DNA from: Alphaproteobacteria bacterium
Lineage (GTDB): Bacteria; Pseudomonadota; Alphaproteobacteria; Micropepsales; Micropepsaceae
Length of the DNA: 64,000 nucleotides
Direction: 5' to 3'
Assembly (NCBI GenBank): GCA_017983635.1
Contig: JAGOBA010000001.1
Location: 124,001-188,000 of the forward strand
Shown here: one piece after another, positions 1 through 8,735 of the stretch
Layout of the letters: every line of letters begins with the position of its first letter
How positions within the stretch are numbered: position 1 is the stretch's first letter
Made by a program: the position numbers and the translations under genes
The notes under the pieces: generated by a model
What the model was told of the DNA's origin: nothing
What the model saw: the letters and a program-made list of their open reading frames with translations, nothing else
The model's database searches: none

Positions 1-2
1 TC

Positions 3-944
3 GACATCCTACGCTTCCGCCGCGATGGCCTTATCGACTTGCACGCCGGCCGCACCGACGGACACTCGCTCGGCTCCTACCTCAAAGCGAACAATTACAG
101 CGACACGTTCCGCGACAACTGCGTCATCCCGATGGGCGCCGCGATCTGGTCGTCGAGTGCGTCGGAAATGCTGGCCTTCCCGGCGCAGAGCTTCATTCGA
201 TTCTTCGAGAACCATCGCCTCTTCTATTTCGACAAGCCCGCCTGGCGCACCGTGAAGGGCGGCTCGCGCGAGTATGTGACACGCCTCGTCGCGCCGTTCG
301 CGAACCGCATCCGCCCGTCGACCGCCGTCGCCAAGATCGAGCGCCCCGGCCAAACTGTCCACATCACCGACCATCGCGGTAACGTCGAGGTTTTCGATCA
401 GGTGATCATTGCCTCTCACAGCGACCAAGCCCTGCCGCTGCTCGCCGACGCCAGCGACGCCGAGCGCCAGATCTTAGGGCCGATGCGCTATGCGCCGAAC
501 CAAGTCTATCTGCACCGCGACCCGTCGCTGATGCCGAAGCGCAAGTCCGTGTGGTCGAGCTGGAATTACCTTGCCCGCGACACAGTGGCCGGCGGCGCGG
601 TCTCCGTCACCTATTGGATGAATGCGCTGCAGTCGATAGACGAACGCTATCCGCTGTTCGTGTCCCTGAATCCGCCGAAGGCGCCGGCGCCGGAACTCAC
701 GTTCCGCACGTTCACCTACGACCATCCGCAATTCGACGCCGCCGCTCTTGTCGCGCAGCGCCGCCTGCACATGATCCAAGGCGCCGGGCGCACCTGGTTC
801 TGCGGCGCGTATGCCGGCTATGGATTCCACGAAGATGGCTTGACCGCCGGTCTCGAAGTGGCCGCCCGCCTCGGTGCGAAGCTACCGTGGGGCAAGGTCG
901 CGAGCCCGCGCGTATTCGCGGAAATCCGCGAAGCGGCCGAGTGA
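3..944 (+). CDS. Flavin-dependent amine oxidase-like protein (5' end outside window)
   Basis: The reading frame is open from the first bases of the window, so the N-terminal FAD-binding Rossmann motif is missing and only the C-terminal ~310 residues are seen. The visible part has the substrate domain and the terminal FAD-contacting segment (WFCGAYAGYGFHEDGLTAG) typical of the NAD(P)-binding/amine-oxidase family. This family is commonly encoded next to cyclopropane-fatty-acid synthase, as it is here, so a role in lipid modification (oxidation or desaturation of acyl chains) is inferred, not shown. Its stop codon lies 65 bases before the cfa start, suggesting co-transcription. Confidence 0.8.
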   Translation, partial: DILRFRRDGLIDLHAGRTDGHSLGSYLKANNYSDTFRDNCVIPMGAAIWSSSASEMLAFPAQSFIRFFENHRLFYFDKPAWRTVKGGSREYVTRLVAPFANRIRPSTAVAKIERPGQTVHITDHRGNVEVFDQVIIASHSDQALPLLADASDAERQILGPMRYAPNQVYLHRDPSLMPKRKSVWSSWNYLARDTVAGGAVSVTYWMNALQSIDERYPLFVSLNPPKAPAPELTFRTFTYDHPQFDAAALVAQRRLHMIQGAGRTWFCGAYAGYGFHEDGLTAGLEVAARLGAKLPWGKVASPRVFAEIREAAE

Positions 945-1009
945 CCGGCGTGATCCACGTCAAGTCAGGTCAGTCGTCCTATGATAGCGTGTCGTCAGCG
1001 GAGCGATCC

Positions 1010-2248
1010 ATGATCCCGCAAACGAGCGCACACACCATCAGAATCCGGCCCGACGCTTTCCCGGACACCAGCGGCTTGCCCTATTTCGTACGCTTGCTGC
1101 TTCCGGTGACCGCGCGCCTGACGTGGGGCAGCGTGGCCGTCACGCTTCCCGACGGCCGGCGCATCGAGATCGAAGGCACTGTCCCCGGAAAACACGCAGA
1201 ACTGAACATTCGCAACTACGCCTGCCTCTGGCGCCTCGTTCGCACCGGCAATCTGGGTTTCGCCGAAGGTTATCTGGCGCACGAATGGGACACACCCGAT
1301 CTGTCCGCCGCGCTAGAAGTCTTCGCCCGCAACGCCGACGCGATGAACGAGCTCTTCGAAGGCAAATGGTGGGCGAAGCTCGCAGGCCGTGTCGCGCACG
1401 CGTTCAATCGCAACACACGCGCGGGCTCGCGCCGCAACATCCACGCCCATTACGACCTTGGCAACGCGTTTTACGAGCGCTGGCTCGATACCAGCATGAC
1501 CTACTCGTCGGCGAAGTTCGAAAAGCCCGGCCAATCCCTGACGGAAGCGCAGCGCCACAAGTACGAAAGCCTCGCTCGCCGCATGGAGCTCAACTCCGAC
1601 CACAGACTGCTGGAGATCGGCTGCGGCTGGGGAGGCTTTGCCGAGTTCGCGGCCAAGGAAGTCGGCTGCAAAGTCACAGGCATCACGATCAGCCGCGAAC
1701 AGCACGACTTCGCGAAGGCGCGCTTGTTCAAAGCCGGCCTCGCCGACAAGACCGACATCCGCCTCGAAGACTACCGCGACGTCAAAGGCACGTTCGACCG
1801 CATCGCCTCGATCGAGATGTTCGAAGCCGTCGGCGAAGAATACTGGCCGGCCTATTTCGACAAGATCCAATCGTCGCTCGCACCGGACGGCCAAGCGGGC
1901 CTACAGATCATCACGATCGACGAGCGCTACTTCGACGGCTACCGCAGCAGCGTCGACTTCATTCAGAAATACATCTTCCCCGGCGGCATGCTGCCCTCGA
2001 TGACAGCACTGCGCGCCCAAGCCGCCAGCGCGGGCCTCGCCTGGCGCGGCAACACGACGTTCGGCCTCGACTATGCCGAGACGCTGGCAACCTGGCGTGA
2101 ACGATTCCTCGCTGCCTGGGACGACATCCGAACACTCGGCTTCGACGAAAAATTTAAGCGCCTCTGGGGCTACTACCTTAGCTACTGCGAAGCCGGCTTC
2201 CGCGCCGGCTCCATCGATGTGACGCAAGTGGCATTGGCGCGGCGGTAG
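1010..2248 (+). CDS. cfa: Cyclopropane-fatty-acyl-phospholipid synthase
   Basis: Predicted 412-residue SAM-dependent enzyme that adds a methylene bridge to unsaturated phospholipid acyl chains. Visible signatures are the segment AHYDLGNAFYERWLDTSMTY, the SAM motif I LEIGCGWGGFAEFA near residue 201, and the C-terminal block ETLATWRERF. The ATG at 1010 follows a GGAG with good spacing. An in-frame GTG at 941 overlaps the upstream stop (GTGA) and would add 23 residues; I prefer 1010 because of the ribosome-binding site and because the extra residues look non-homologous. It forms a pair with the upstream flavin oxidase, and a ChrR-like anti-sigma gene converges on it. Confidence 0.93.
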   Translation: MIPQTSAHTIRIRPDAFPDTSGLPYFVRLLLPVTARLTWGSVAVTLPDGRRIEIEGTVPGKHAELNIRNYACLWRLVRTGNLGFAEGYLAHEWDTPDLSAALEVFARNADAMNELFEGKWWAKLAGRVAHAFNRNTRAGSRRNIHAHYDLGNAFYERWLDTSMTYSSAKFEKPGQSLTEAQRHKYESLARRMELNSDHRLLEIGCGWGGFAEFAAKEVGCKVTGITISREQHDFAKARLFKAGLADKTDIRLEDYRDVKGTFDRIASIEMFEAVGEEYWPAYFDKIQSSLAPDGQAGLQIITIDERYFDGYRSSVDFIQKYIFPGGMLPSMTALRAQAASAGLAWRGNTTFGLDYAETLATWRERFLAAWDDIRTLGFDEKFKRLWGYYLSYCEAGFRAGSIDVTQVALARR

Positions 2249-2289
2249 AACACATTCGTTGGATCGGTGGCGAGCGGGCTCTACAGCGC

Positions 2290-2940
2290 CTAACGCGAGA
2301 GGAGCTTCCGCACGGCGCTCGCCATGTTGATGAGCGCGCCGTTGATGCCCGTCAGGCGTAGCGGTGCATCTTCGACCGCGAGGCACAGACACAGTTCTCC
2401 GGCGCCTGCCTGGGGCTGGTGATCGATCGATGCATCGGCCGTCGCGACGTCGCCGCGCGCGTAGTTGCCGGTCGCATCGGCAAAGCTGCCTTGCAGCACC
2501 AACGTCAACTCGTCGCCTTCATGTGTGTGGCGCGGCATCCGCCGGCCGGGCTCGATCGCGAGTAACCGGACGCTCGATCGACCCTTGAACACCGGCAGCG
2601 GAAACGCCCGCATGCCGCTCAACACCGGCACCCAGCCAAGCTCCGACACCGGCGCGCCCAAATACACGCGCAGGGGCTCCGGCACAGCAGGCCCCGGCGG
2701 CAGCGTCACCGGCCCGCGTGTCCTCTCAACGGCGTGCCCGGTCACATCCGGCGGCGCACCGACATCCTCAGCCGCGCCGTCGAACGCCAAAGCTGCACCT
2801 GTCGCCTCGCCCGAGCGCACGATGCCGCGACACGCCGGGCACAGCGCCAAGTGCGTCGCCACGAGCAACGACTTCGCCTCGTCCAGCGAACCGGCCGCGT
2901 ACTCCAGCAGCAAGACTTCGTCAGGGTGATGGGTCGGCAT
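2290..2940 (-). CDS. ChrR-like zinc anti-sigma factor with cupin domain
   Basis: Predicted 216 residues. The N-terminal zinc anti-sigma domain has ligands matching ChrR spacing: His4/His5, His30, Cys34 and Cys37 (THLALCPAC). The C-terminal half is a cupin with a HTHEGDELTLVLQG metal-binding box. In Rhodobacter, ChrR holds the ECF sigma factor RpoE and releases it under singlet oxygen; cfa belongs to that regulon, which fits this neighbourhood. The ATG at 2940 has AAGG upstream; a GTG at 2952 is an alternative. No ECF sigma gene is adjacent: the divergent neighbour is a cyclotransferase-like gene, so the partner is missing from this window. Confidence 0.88.
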   Translation of the reverse strand: MPTHHPDEVLLLEYAAGSLDEAKSLLVATHLALCPACRGIVRSGEATGAALAFDGAAEDVGAPPDVTGHAVERTRGPVTLPPGPAVPEPLRVYLGAPVSELGWVPVLSGMRAFPLPVFKGRSSVRLLAIEPGRRMPRHTHEGDELTLVLQGSFADATGNYARGDVATADASIDHQPQAGAGELCLCLAVEDAPLRLTGINGALINMASAVRKLLSR

Positions 2941-3052
2941 CTCGGTAAGCACCTTGGAACCGCTAAACGGGCCCGCCCGTTGGAAGCAGGGCCATCTTGC
3001 GCTATACGTAAGTCGCGTTCACGCGGATCAATTGGCGGGAAACAAGGCGAAA

Positions 3053-3649
3053 TTGAGCGGTCACACGTTCTTCTTTTACGGCTCGCTCATGGATTTGGAG
3101 CTGCTCGAGGCCGTGATCGACCGCGATGCAGCTCACCTCGCCTTCACGCCAGGCTGGCTCCAAGGCTTCGTCGCTGAAACCGCTCTGGGTTATACCTTCC
3201 CCACCCTGGTCGAGAGCCGCCACGGCCGTGTCGACGGTCTCGTCACCCAAGGCCTCACCGCCGACGACATCGCCCGCGTCGCCTACTTCGAGGACACGGA
3301 GTACCAGCCCGTCCCGATCGATGTCTCAACCGCCGACAGCGACGTCGCGGCGCAAGTCTTCATGGCCACGACCGCGCTCAAATCCACCGGCGAAGCCTGG
3401 AGCTTCGAGCACTGGCGCCAACACCACAAACCGCTGCTGGTCGCTGTGACGCGAAAGGTCATGCGCCAGCACTACGGCATCACGCCCTTCGAAGAGATCG
3501 ACGCCCACTGGCACCGTATCAAAGCCGAGCTGGAAGCGGAGATGAGCGCGCCCGTGACGCTCAAGCGCCGAACACCTGCCGCGACGCCAGCGCCGCGCCG
3601 TCGCGCAGCGCGCGCAGCTTCGCCCAAACCACCTCTTCGGCAACGTTGA
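3053..3649 (+). CDS. Gamma-glutamylcyclotransferase (AIG2-like) family protein
   Basis: The N-terminal motif FFFYGSLMD and the acidic segment YFEDTEYQPV are the hallmarks of the GGCT/AIG2 fold, which cyclises gamma-glutamyl compounds; the acidic residue in FED is the probable catalytic base. The start is uncertain: a TTG at 3053 has AAGG six bases upstream and puts the YGS motif at residues 9-11, as in the family, whereas a TTG at 2954 would add 33 unrelated residues. The C-terminal ~30 residues are Ala/Arg/Pro-rich and overlap the end of the convergent downstream gene by 89 bases. Substrate unknown. Confidence 0.75.
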   Translation: MSGHTFFFYGSLMDLELLEAVIDRDAAHLAFTPGWLQGFVAETALGYTFPTLVESRHGRVDGLVTQGLTADDIARVAYFEDTEYQPVPIDVSTADSDVAAQVFMATTALKSTGEAWSFEHWRQHHKPLLVAVTRKVMRQHYGITPFEEIDAHWHRIKAELEAEMSAPVTLKRRTPAATPAPRRRAARAASPKPPLRQR

Positions 3650-4724
3650 CGTAGCCCGCCGACGTTTCGAATCCGCAGTCCGTGCCCGCGATCACGCGCG
3701 CCGGATCGCCGACGGCGTCGACCGCGCGCATCAAGCGTTCAGCGACCACTTTCGGGTGTTCGACATAGTTCGTCGTCGTGTCGATCACGCCGGCGATGAG
3801 CGTGGCGGTCTTCGGCAAGCGCCCGCCCTTGAAGAATGAAATTTCGTGCTCATGCCGCGGGTTCGCCAGGCTGATGACATAGCCGCCGACCTTCGCCGTC
3901 TCCAACACCGACCACAGATTCTCGATCGGCTCGTCGCACTCGTGGGGACCGTTGTAGTTGCCCCAGCACACATGCAACCGCACCCGCTCGCGCGGTAGCC
4001 CTTCCGTCGCACGGTTGATCGCCGCAATCACCGACCGCGAGAACGCCAAGAACTCTTCCAACGGCTTGTCGGCAAACAACGTGTGCCGCTCCATCGCCAA
4101 GTCCGGCGCATCGATTTGCAGCGTGAAGCCGGCGCCGACGATCGCGCGATACTCCACGCTCAGCGCCCGCCCCAACGCAGCCACATAGTCGCCAAGCGTG
4201 GCGTAGTGCTTGTTCTCCATCGCCGCCGCAACGATCCCGGGCGACGCCGCCGTCATGAACACCCCGGCAGGCTTATGCACCAACGCATCGGTCAAGCGCT
4301 TGAGCCGCGCACACTCCGCCTTGATCGCGCCGTCGTCTTTGTAAGCTACATCGCCCACAGCCTGCGGCGGCGCCATCAAACTTACGCTTTGGCGTGCCGC
4401 GATCACGCTCAGCATGTGCTGCATGAACGAGGGATACATGACGATGTCGCGCATCACCTGACGCGCGCCCTGCCCGGCGAACCCCGTCATCCGGTCGCGC
4501 ACGTAGGTGAAGAAACTCTCCCGCCCGGCCTCTCCGTCATTGATGATGTCGACCCCCGATTCGACTTGAGCCGCGATCACCGCCGCACTTGCTGCCTCAA
4601 TCTCCCGCACCAGCGTCGCCTCGTTGACCTCCTCACCCCCTGCCTTGGCCGCCAACAAATGCACCAAAGCCTTCGGCCGCGGCAGACTACCCGCATGAGT
4701 GGTGAGAATGCGGTGGGCGGGCAT
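3561..4724 (-). CDS. MetE C-terminal-like (methionine synthase II family) protein
   Basis: Predicted 387 residues with the TIM-barrel of cobalamin-independent methionine synthase but without MetE's N-terminal half. Visible signs are HAGSLPRP near the start, the zinc-binding LHVCWGN with a following ECDEPIEN, and a C-terminal GTDCGFET that carries the last Cys ligand. Such stand-alone proteins transfer methyl groups from, or act on, thiol-linked substrates, and the physiological substrate is usually unknown. The ATG at 4724 is preceded by GGAGG at five bases; longer starts at 4736 (ATG) and 4751 (TTG) lack this support. Its 3' end overlaps the cyclotransferase-like gene tail to tail. Confidence 0.85.
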   Translation of the reverse strand: MPAHRILTTHAGSLPRPKALVHLLAAKAGGEEVNEATLVREIEAASAAVIAAQVESGVDIINDGEAGRESFFTYVRDRMTGFAGQGARQVMRDIVMYPSFMQHMLSVIAARQSVSLMAPPQAVGDVAYKDDGAIKAECARLKRLTDALVHKPAGVFMTAASPGIVAAAMENKHYATLGDYVAALGRALSVEYRAIVGAGFTLQIDAPDLAMERHTLFADKPLEEFLAFSRSVIAAINRATEGLPRERVRLHVCWGNYNGPHECDEPIENLWSVLETAKVGGYVISLANPRHEHEISFFKGGRLPKTATLIAGVIDTTTNYVEHPKVVAERLMRAVDAVGDPARVIAGTDCGFETSAGYVNVAEEVVWAKLRALRDGAALASRQVFGA

Positions 4725-4816
4725 ACGATCCTCCATGGCACTTTTTTCCAACTGTCATTTGATTACCGCGCCGCGTCGTGGAAGTCTGCACGAAAGCAAG
4801 GTGTGGTCCGGTTCCA

Positions 4817-6229
4817 GTGCTGACCAGAGACAAAGTTGAAGCGTTGGCGCCGGACAAGTCGTCGCTCGACGCCGCACTGAAGTTGGTGAAGGCCAGCGGC
4901 TGGCCGCTACTCGCGGTGGACGAGCAACGAACCCTCGCCTGGGGCGAATGCCAAGGCTCCGGCGCAACGCCATATCGTGTCTGCGTTTCCTTGGCCGACG
5001 TCGGCTATCGCTGCACCTGTCCAAGCCGAAAATTTCCTTGCAAACATGTGCTCGCTGTCTTGTTGATCCACATCGATCAACAAGCGCGCTTCGCAACCGG
5101 CGAACCCGCGGACTGGGTCCGCGATTGGTTGGCACGGCGGCGCAAGACGTCGTCCGCTCCACCGGCCACTGCGAACCAAGGCGACGCAAAGCCCGACGCA
5201 ACGTCTGCGACCGCTTCCAACGACCCGCCGCCGACGGTTACCCCCACCGACCCCGCCAAGCTCGAAGCTCAACGCCGCCGCCAACGCGAAGCGCGCGAGG
5301 CGAAGATTCTTGACGGCTTGAGCGAACTGGATCAGTGGCTCCTGGATCAGCTCAAGGCGGGCATCGGCGACTTCGCCCAAGCGAGCAGCGACCGTTGCCG
5401 CACGGCAGCCCGCCGCCTGGCCGACGCGCAAGCTCCCGGCCTCGCCTCACTCATCGATCAAATCCCCGGCGACATGCTTAAACTGCGGCCGGAACAACGC
5501 GCCGACTTCATCGTTGAGCAACTGGGCACCGTTCACTTGCTGGCGGAGGCCTATCGCAAACAGGATAAGCTGCCAGAGCTCCTTCGTCACGACATTCGCC
5601 GCGCGATCGGCTGGAACGTGAAGCGCGACGAACTGTTGCTCGATCCCAACGCGCCACGCAGTGCAGGCCGCTGGATCGTCACCGGCGCCCGTTCGATCGT
5701 GCAAGCCGATGCGCTGCGCCGCGTTGAAACCTGGCTCGCACGCCGCGATGCCGATCAGGCTGGACAGTTCGCCTGCTTGATAGACTTCGTGCCCGCATCG
5801 ATGGGCACAACGGGATCATCGTTCTACCCAGGCGAAGAGATCGAGGCCCACCTCGTCTACTACCCATCGGCCATGCCGCTGCGCGCCGTTCTAGCCGAGC
5901 ACAAATCCGCCTCACCGATGCCAACGCCGATGAAGCACCACCACACACTCTCGGCCGCGCTTGACCATTGGGACGATGTGCTGGCGGCGCAACCGTTCCT
6001 CCACGAATGGCCGTTCGGCGTTACGCAGGCACGCGTGGTCGCCGCTGACCGCGGACTCGCCGTCACCGACGCAGCAGGCGCAAGCGTCTTGCCGCTCGCC
6101 GAAGCGCAAGAAGATGCCGCAACACCGCTTCTGGGTTTGGATTCTCTGGACGTAACCGGACTCTGGAACGGACGAACGTTCACCCTGATGCTGGCTGAAA
6201 CCCCCCTAGGGCGTTGGGTGGCGGCATGA
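4817..6229 (+). CDS. SWIM zinc-finger protein, first gene of a MoxR/VWA operon
   Basis: Predicted 470 residues. A SWIM zinc finger (CxCx6CxH: CTCPSRKFPCKH at residues 66-77) follows an N-terminal domain containing EALAPDKSS and WGECQGSGATPYRV. The rest is a long, mostly helical region without a motif I recognise, preceded by an Ala/Pro/Thr-rich linker. SWIM domains bind DNA or protein partners. The start is a choice: GTG 4817 gives an N-terminus that begins close to the conserved EALAPD block, while GTG 4778 adds 13 residues. The stop overlaps the next gene (ATGA), so the five genes to 12157 read as one operon. Confidence 0.85.
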   Translation: MLTRDKVEALAPDKSSLDAALKLVKASGWPLLAVDEQRTLAWGECQGSGATPYRVCVSLADVGYRCTCPSRKFPCKHVLAVLLIHIDQQARFATGEPADWVRDWLARRRKTSSAPPATANQGDAKPDATSATASNDPPPTVTPTDPAKLEAQRRRQREAREAKILDGLSELDQWLLDQLKAGIGDFAQASSDRCRTAARRLADAQAPGLASLIDQIPGDMLKLRPEQRADFIVEQLGTVHLLAEAYRKQDKLPELLRHDIRRAIGWNVKRDELLLDPNAPRSAGRWIVTGARSIVQADALRRVETWLARRDADQAGQFACLIDFVPASMGTTGSSFYPGEEIEAHLVYYPSAMPLRAVLAEHKSASPMPTPMKHHHTLSAALDHWDDVLAAQPFLHEWPFGVTQARVVAADRGLAVTDAAGASVLPLAEAQEDAATPLLGLDSLDVTGLWNGRTFTLMLAETPLGRWVAA

Positions 6230-7659
6230 GCACAACGTTGATCCCACCGGACTTCGAGCGCGCTATCGCCTTGGGCCTCTCGCGCGCACCGGGCAAGGTT
6301 GCGGAGACGGCAGCCCTCGCGACGCTTGCGCTCCTCGCGCAGCAAAAGCGGCACCGCCGCTTCGCACAGACGCCGACCGTCGCAACGCGTGCACGCCTGC
6401 ACGAAGATAAGCGCCCAACCGTTCCTGAGCCCGCGCGTCGCCCACTGCTGCGCCTCGCGGCGAGCTTGCCTAAAGAGGGATGGAGCTTCTTAGGCGACGC
6501 CATCTTCGATCACCTGGACCAGCGCGGCGTCCGTCTCCATCCCTTCGACCTGCCGCGCTTGGAGGCCTTGCTCCAAGCATGTCCGACCCGCTTAGGCCAC
6601 GCAGAGCGAACGTGGCTCACGCTCCGCCGCCCAGCGCCGGAAACGCCGCCGGCAGATACGCCGGCGAACAGCGAAGCCGATTGGGCGCTACTGCCAAAGG
6701 CACAGAAAGCAGCCGTGATCCGCCAAATGCGTCAAGAGGATGCCGACGCCGCAAGGGGCTGGGTCGAACGCCACATCGCAACGGCGCCAGCCGACGTCCG
6801 CGCCGTGCTCATCGAAGCGCTTGAAGTGGGCTTAGGTTCATCCGACGCGCCGCTGCTCGAACGCCTGGCCAAAGAAGATCGCGCCACCAGCGTGAAAGAC
6901 GCCGCCACTGAACTTCTGGCGGCAACCCGAGGCTCAACCGCATATGAGGCCAAAGTCGCAAGAGCCGCTGCGCTCGTTGAGACCGTTCGCACGTTCGTCG
7001 GCCGGCGCACCTTGAAACTGAACAACGCAGCAATCGCCAAACTCGTCGACCTGCCCGCCAACGCATCGACTGGCACGCGCAACCTAGCAACCGCCGACGC
7101 ATTGCATCGCACCTTCCGGAATTTAGCGTTCAGCGACATCGCGAAGGCCCTCAACCTGTCACCAGAAGACTTCGCCGCCGCCGTCGCGGGCGACGAGGGG
7201 TTGGCCGCGTTGCTGGCCGTCGCGGCCCTCACCGAAGGCGATCCCGCGACCACGTCAAAGCTGCTGCCGCATTTGACGAAGCTCGGCCTCAACGAACTTG
7301 TCGGCCGTTTTGGTTCAGCGTTGTTGAAACTACCGTCCGACACGCGCGCCACAATTCTTCAGTCTCTGACACCCAACCTCCTGCAGTGGCGCTGGGCCGA
7401 CGAACTTCGATGGCTTGGGCACATGTCCGGCGGCGCGGTCAGCGACGCGATCGCGCGCAAGCTGCTGTCGGGCGGAGTCTGGAGAGCCGCGGACGCGCCG
7501 CGCATCGACGCAACGACGCTGGCACTCTTCGCCGCGTTGATGCCGCCGGGACGCGATGCCGACTTCGCGGCCGCAATCGCCGACCTGCCGCGCAAAGAAA
7601 CCGCTGCAGCCTATGAATTCATCGCTTTCACCACCGCACTTGGGGGTCCAAAAGAATGA
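6226..7659 (+). CDS. DUF5691-type helical protein of the MoxR/VWA operon
   Basis: Predicted 477 residues, apparently all alpha-helical and Ala/Leu-rich, resembling a HEAT-like scaffold. I assign it to DUF5691 from its position between SWIM and MoxR genes and its general character, not from a definitive motif. No catalytic motif, signal peptide or membrane segment is visible. The ATG at 6226 overlaps the upstream stop as ATGA, and the 3' end overlaps the AAA+ gene in the same way, implying translational coupling and probably stoichiometric production. Likely a structural or adaptor subunit; that role is inference. Confidence 0.75.
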   Translation: MSTTLIPPDFERAIALGLSRAPGKVAETAALATLALLAQQKRHRRFAQTPTVATRARLHEDKRPTVPEPARRPLLRLAASLPKEGWSFLGDAIFDHLDQRGVRLHPFDLPRLEALLQACPTRLGHAERTWLTLRRPAPETPPADTPANSEADWALLPKAQKAAVIRQMRQEDADAARGWVERHIATAPADVRAVLIEALEVGLGSSDAPLLERLAKEDRATSVKDAATELLAATRGSTAYEAKVARAAALVETVRTFVGRRTLKLNNAAIAKLVDLPANASTGTRNLATADALHRTFRNLAFSDIAKALNLSPEDFAAAVAGDEGLAALLAVAALTEGDPATTSKLLPHLTKLGLNELVGRFGSALLKLPSDTRATILQSLTPNLLQWRWADELRWLGHMSGGAVSDAIARKLLSGGVWRAADAPRIDATTLALFAALMPPGRDADFAAAIADLPRKETAAAYEFIAFTTALGGPKE

Positions 7660-8735
7660 GCACAGATACCGCGCGCCAACCGGTTGAGGTTGAATTCCGG
7701 CAAGAACTCGACGCCCTCATCAAGGCGGACAAACGCGCGAAGCCGTCCGGTTGGCTGATGTCGCCGCAAAGCGTCGTGACCTACCTGATGGGCGGTAAGG
7801 TCGGCAGCACGGCGATCTCGCCGAAATACATCGGCAACAAGCGCCTGATCGAGACCGCCGTTGCAACGCTTGTCACCGACCGCTCGCTGCTGCTCCTTGG
7901 CGTGCCCGGCACAGCAAAGTCCTGGGTGTCGGAACACATTGCAGCAGCTGTCTCCGGCTCAAGCCAGCTTCTCATCCAATGCACGGCAGGCACCGACGAA
8001 ACCCAGATTCGTTACGGCTGGAACTACGCCCAGCTGCTGGCGAAAGGCCCATCACGCGAAGCCGTGGTGCCGACCCCGCTGATGCGCGGCATGCGAGACG
8101 GCAAGATCGTGCGCTTCGAAGAACTCACCCGTATGGGTTCTGACGTTCAGGACACGCTGATCACCGTCTTGTCCGAGAAAGTCATGCCGATCCCTGAGCT
8201 CGACGAATTGGTCGCCGCCAAGCGGGGTTTCAACATCATCGCGACGGCCAACAACAGGGACAAAGGCGTCAACGAATTGTCGGCTGCGTTGAAGCGTCGG
8301 TTCAATGTTGTGATCTTGCCGTTGCCGTCGACGGTCGAAGAGGAAGCGTCGATCGTCACCAAGCGCGTCGGCGAAATCGGCCAAAGCCTCCAGCTCCCGC
8401 AGATCCCTTCTGCCGAAGCCGAGATTCGTCGTGTCGTCACGATCTTTCGCGAACTGCGCGAAGGCGAGACGCTGAACGGCAAGCTCAAACTCAAGACACC
8501 CTCCGGATCGCTGTCGACCGCGGAGGCCATCGGTGTGACGATCGGCGCCTGGGCCGAGGCCGGCCACTTCGGTGCCGGCGCCATCGATGCAACGACGCTC
8601 GCCGCCAACCTCGTCGGCGCGATCGTGAAAGACCCGGTTCAAGATCACGTCGTGCTGCGCGAGTATCTCGAAACGGTCGTGCGCGAGCGCAAAGAGTGGA
8701 GCGACCTCTACAGCGCGATCCGCGAGGTCATCTGA
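7656..8735 (+). CDS. MoxR-type AAA+ ATPase
   Basis: Predicted 359 residues. Walker A is GVPGTAKS at 82-89; Walker B is IVRFEEL around 151-157 (Glu-Glu in place of the usual Asp-Glu); the sensor 1 region is IIATANNRDKG at 194-204, followed by the arginine pair in LKRRFN. An ~80-residue N-terminal extension precedes the ATPase core. MoxR ATPases typically work with a VWA protein as a remodelling or metal-insertion chaperone; the VWA partner here is two genes downstream. ATGA overlap with the previous gene; the next gene starts at the base after the stop. Cytosolic. Confidence 0.93.
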   Translation: MSTDTARQPVEVEFRQELDALIKADKRAKPSGWLMSPQSVVTYLMGGKVGSTAISPKYIGNKRLIETAVATLVTDRSLLLLGVPGTAKSWVSEHIAAAVSGSSQLLIQCTAGTDETQIRYGWNYAQLLAKGPSREAVVPTPLMRGMRDGKIVRFEELTRMGSDVQDTLITVLSEKVMPIPELDELVAAKRGFNIIATANNRDKGVNELSAALKRRFNVVILPLPSTVEEEASIVTKRVGEIGQSLQLPQIPSAEAEIRRVVTIFRELREGETLNGKLKLKTPSGSLSTAEAIGVTIGAWAEAGHFGAGAIDATTLAANLVGAIVKDPVQDHVVLREYLETVVRERKEWSDLYSAIREVI

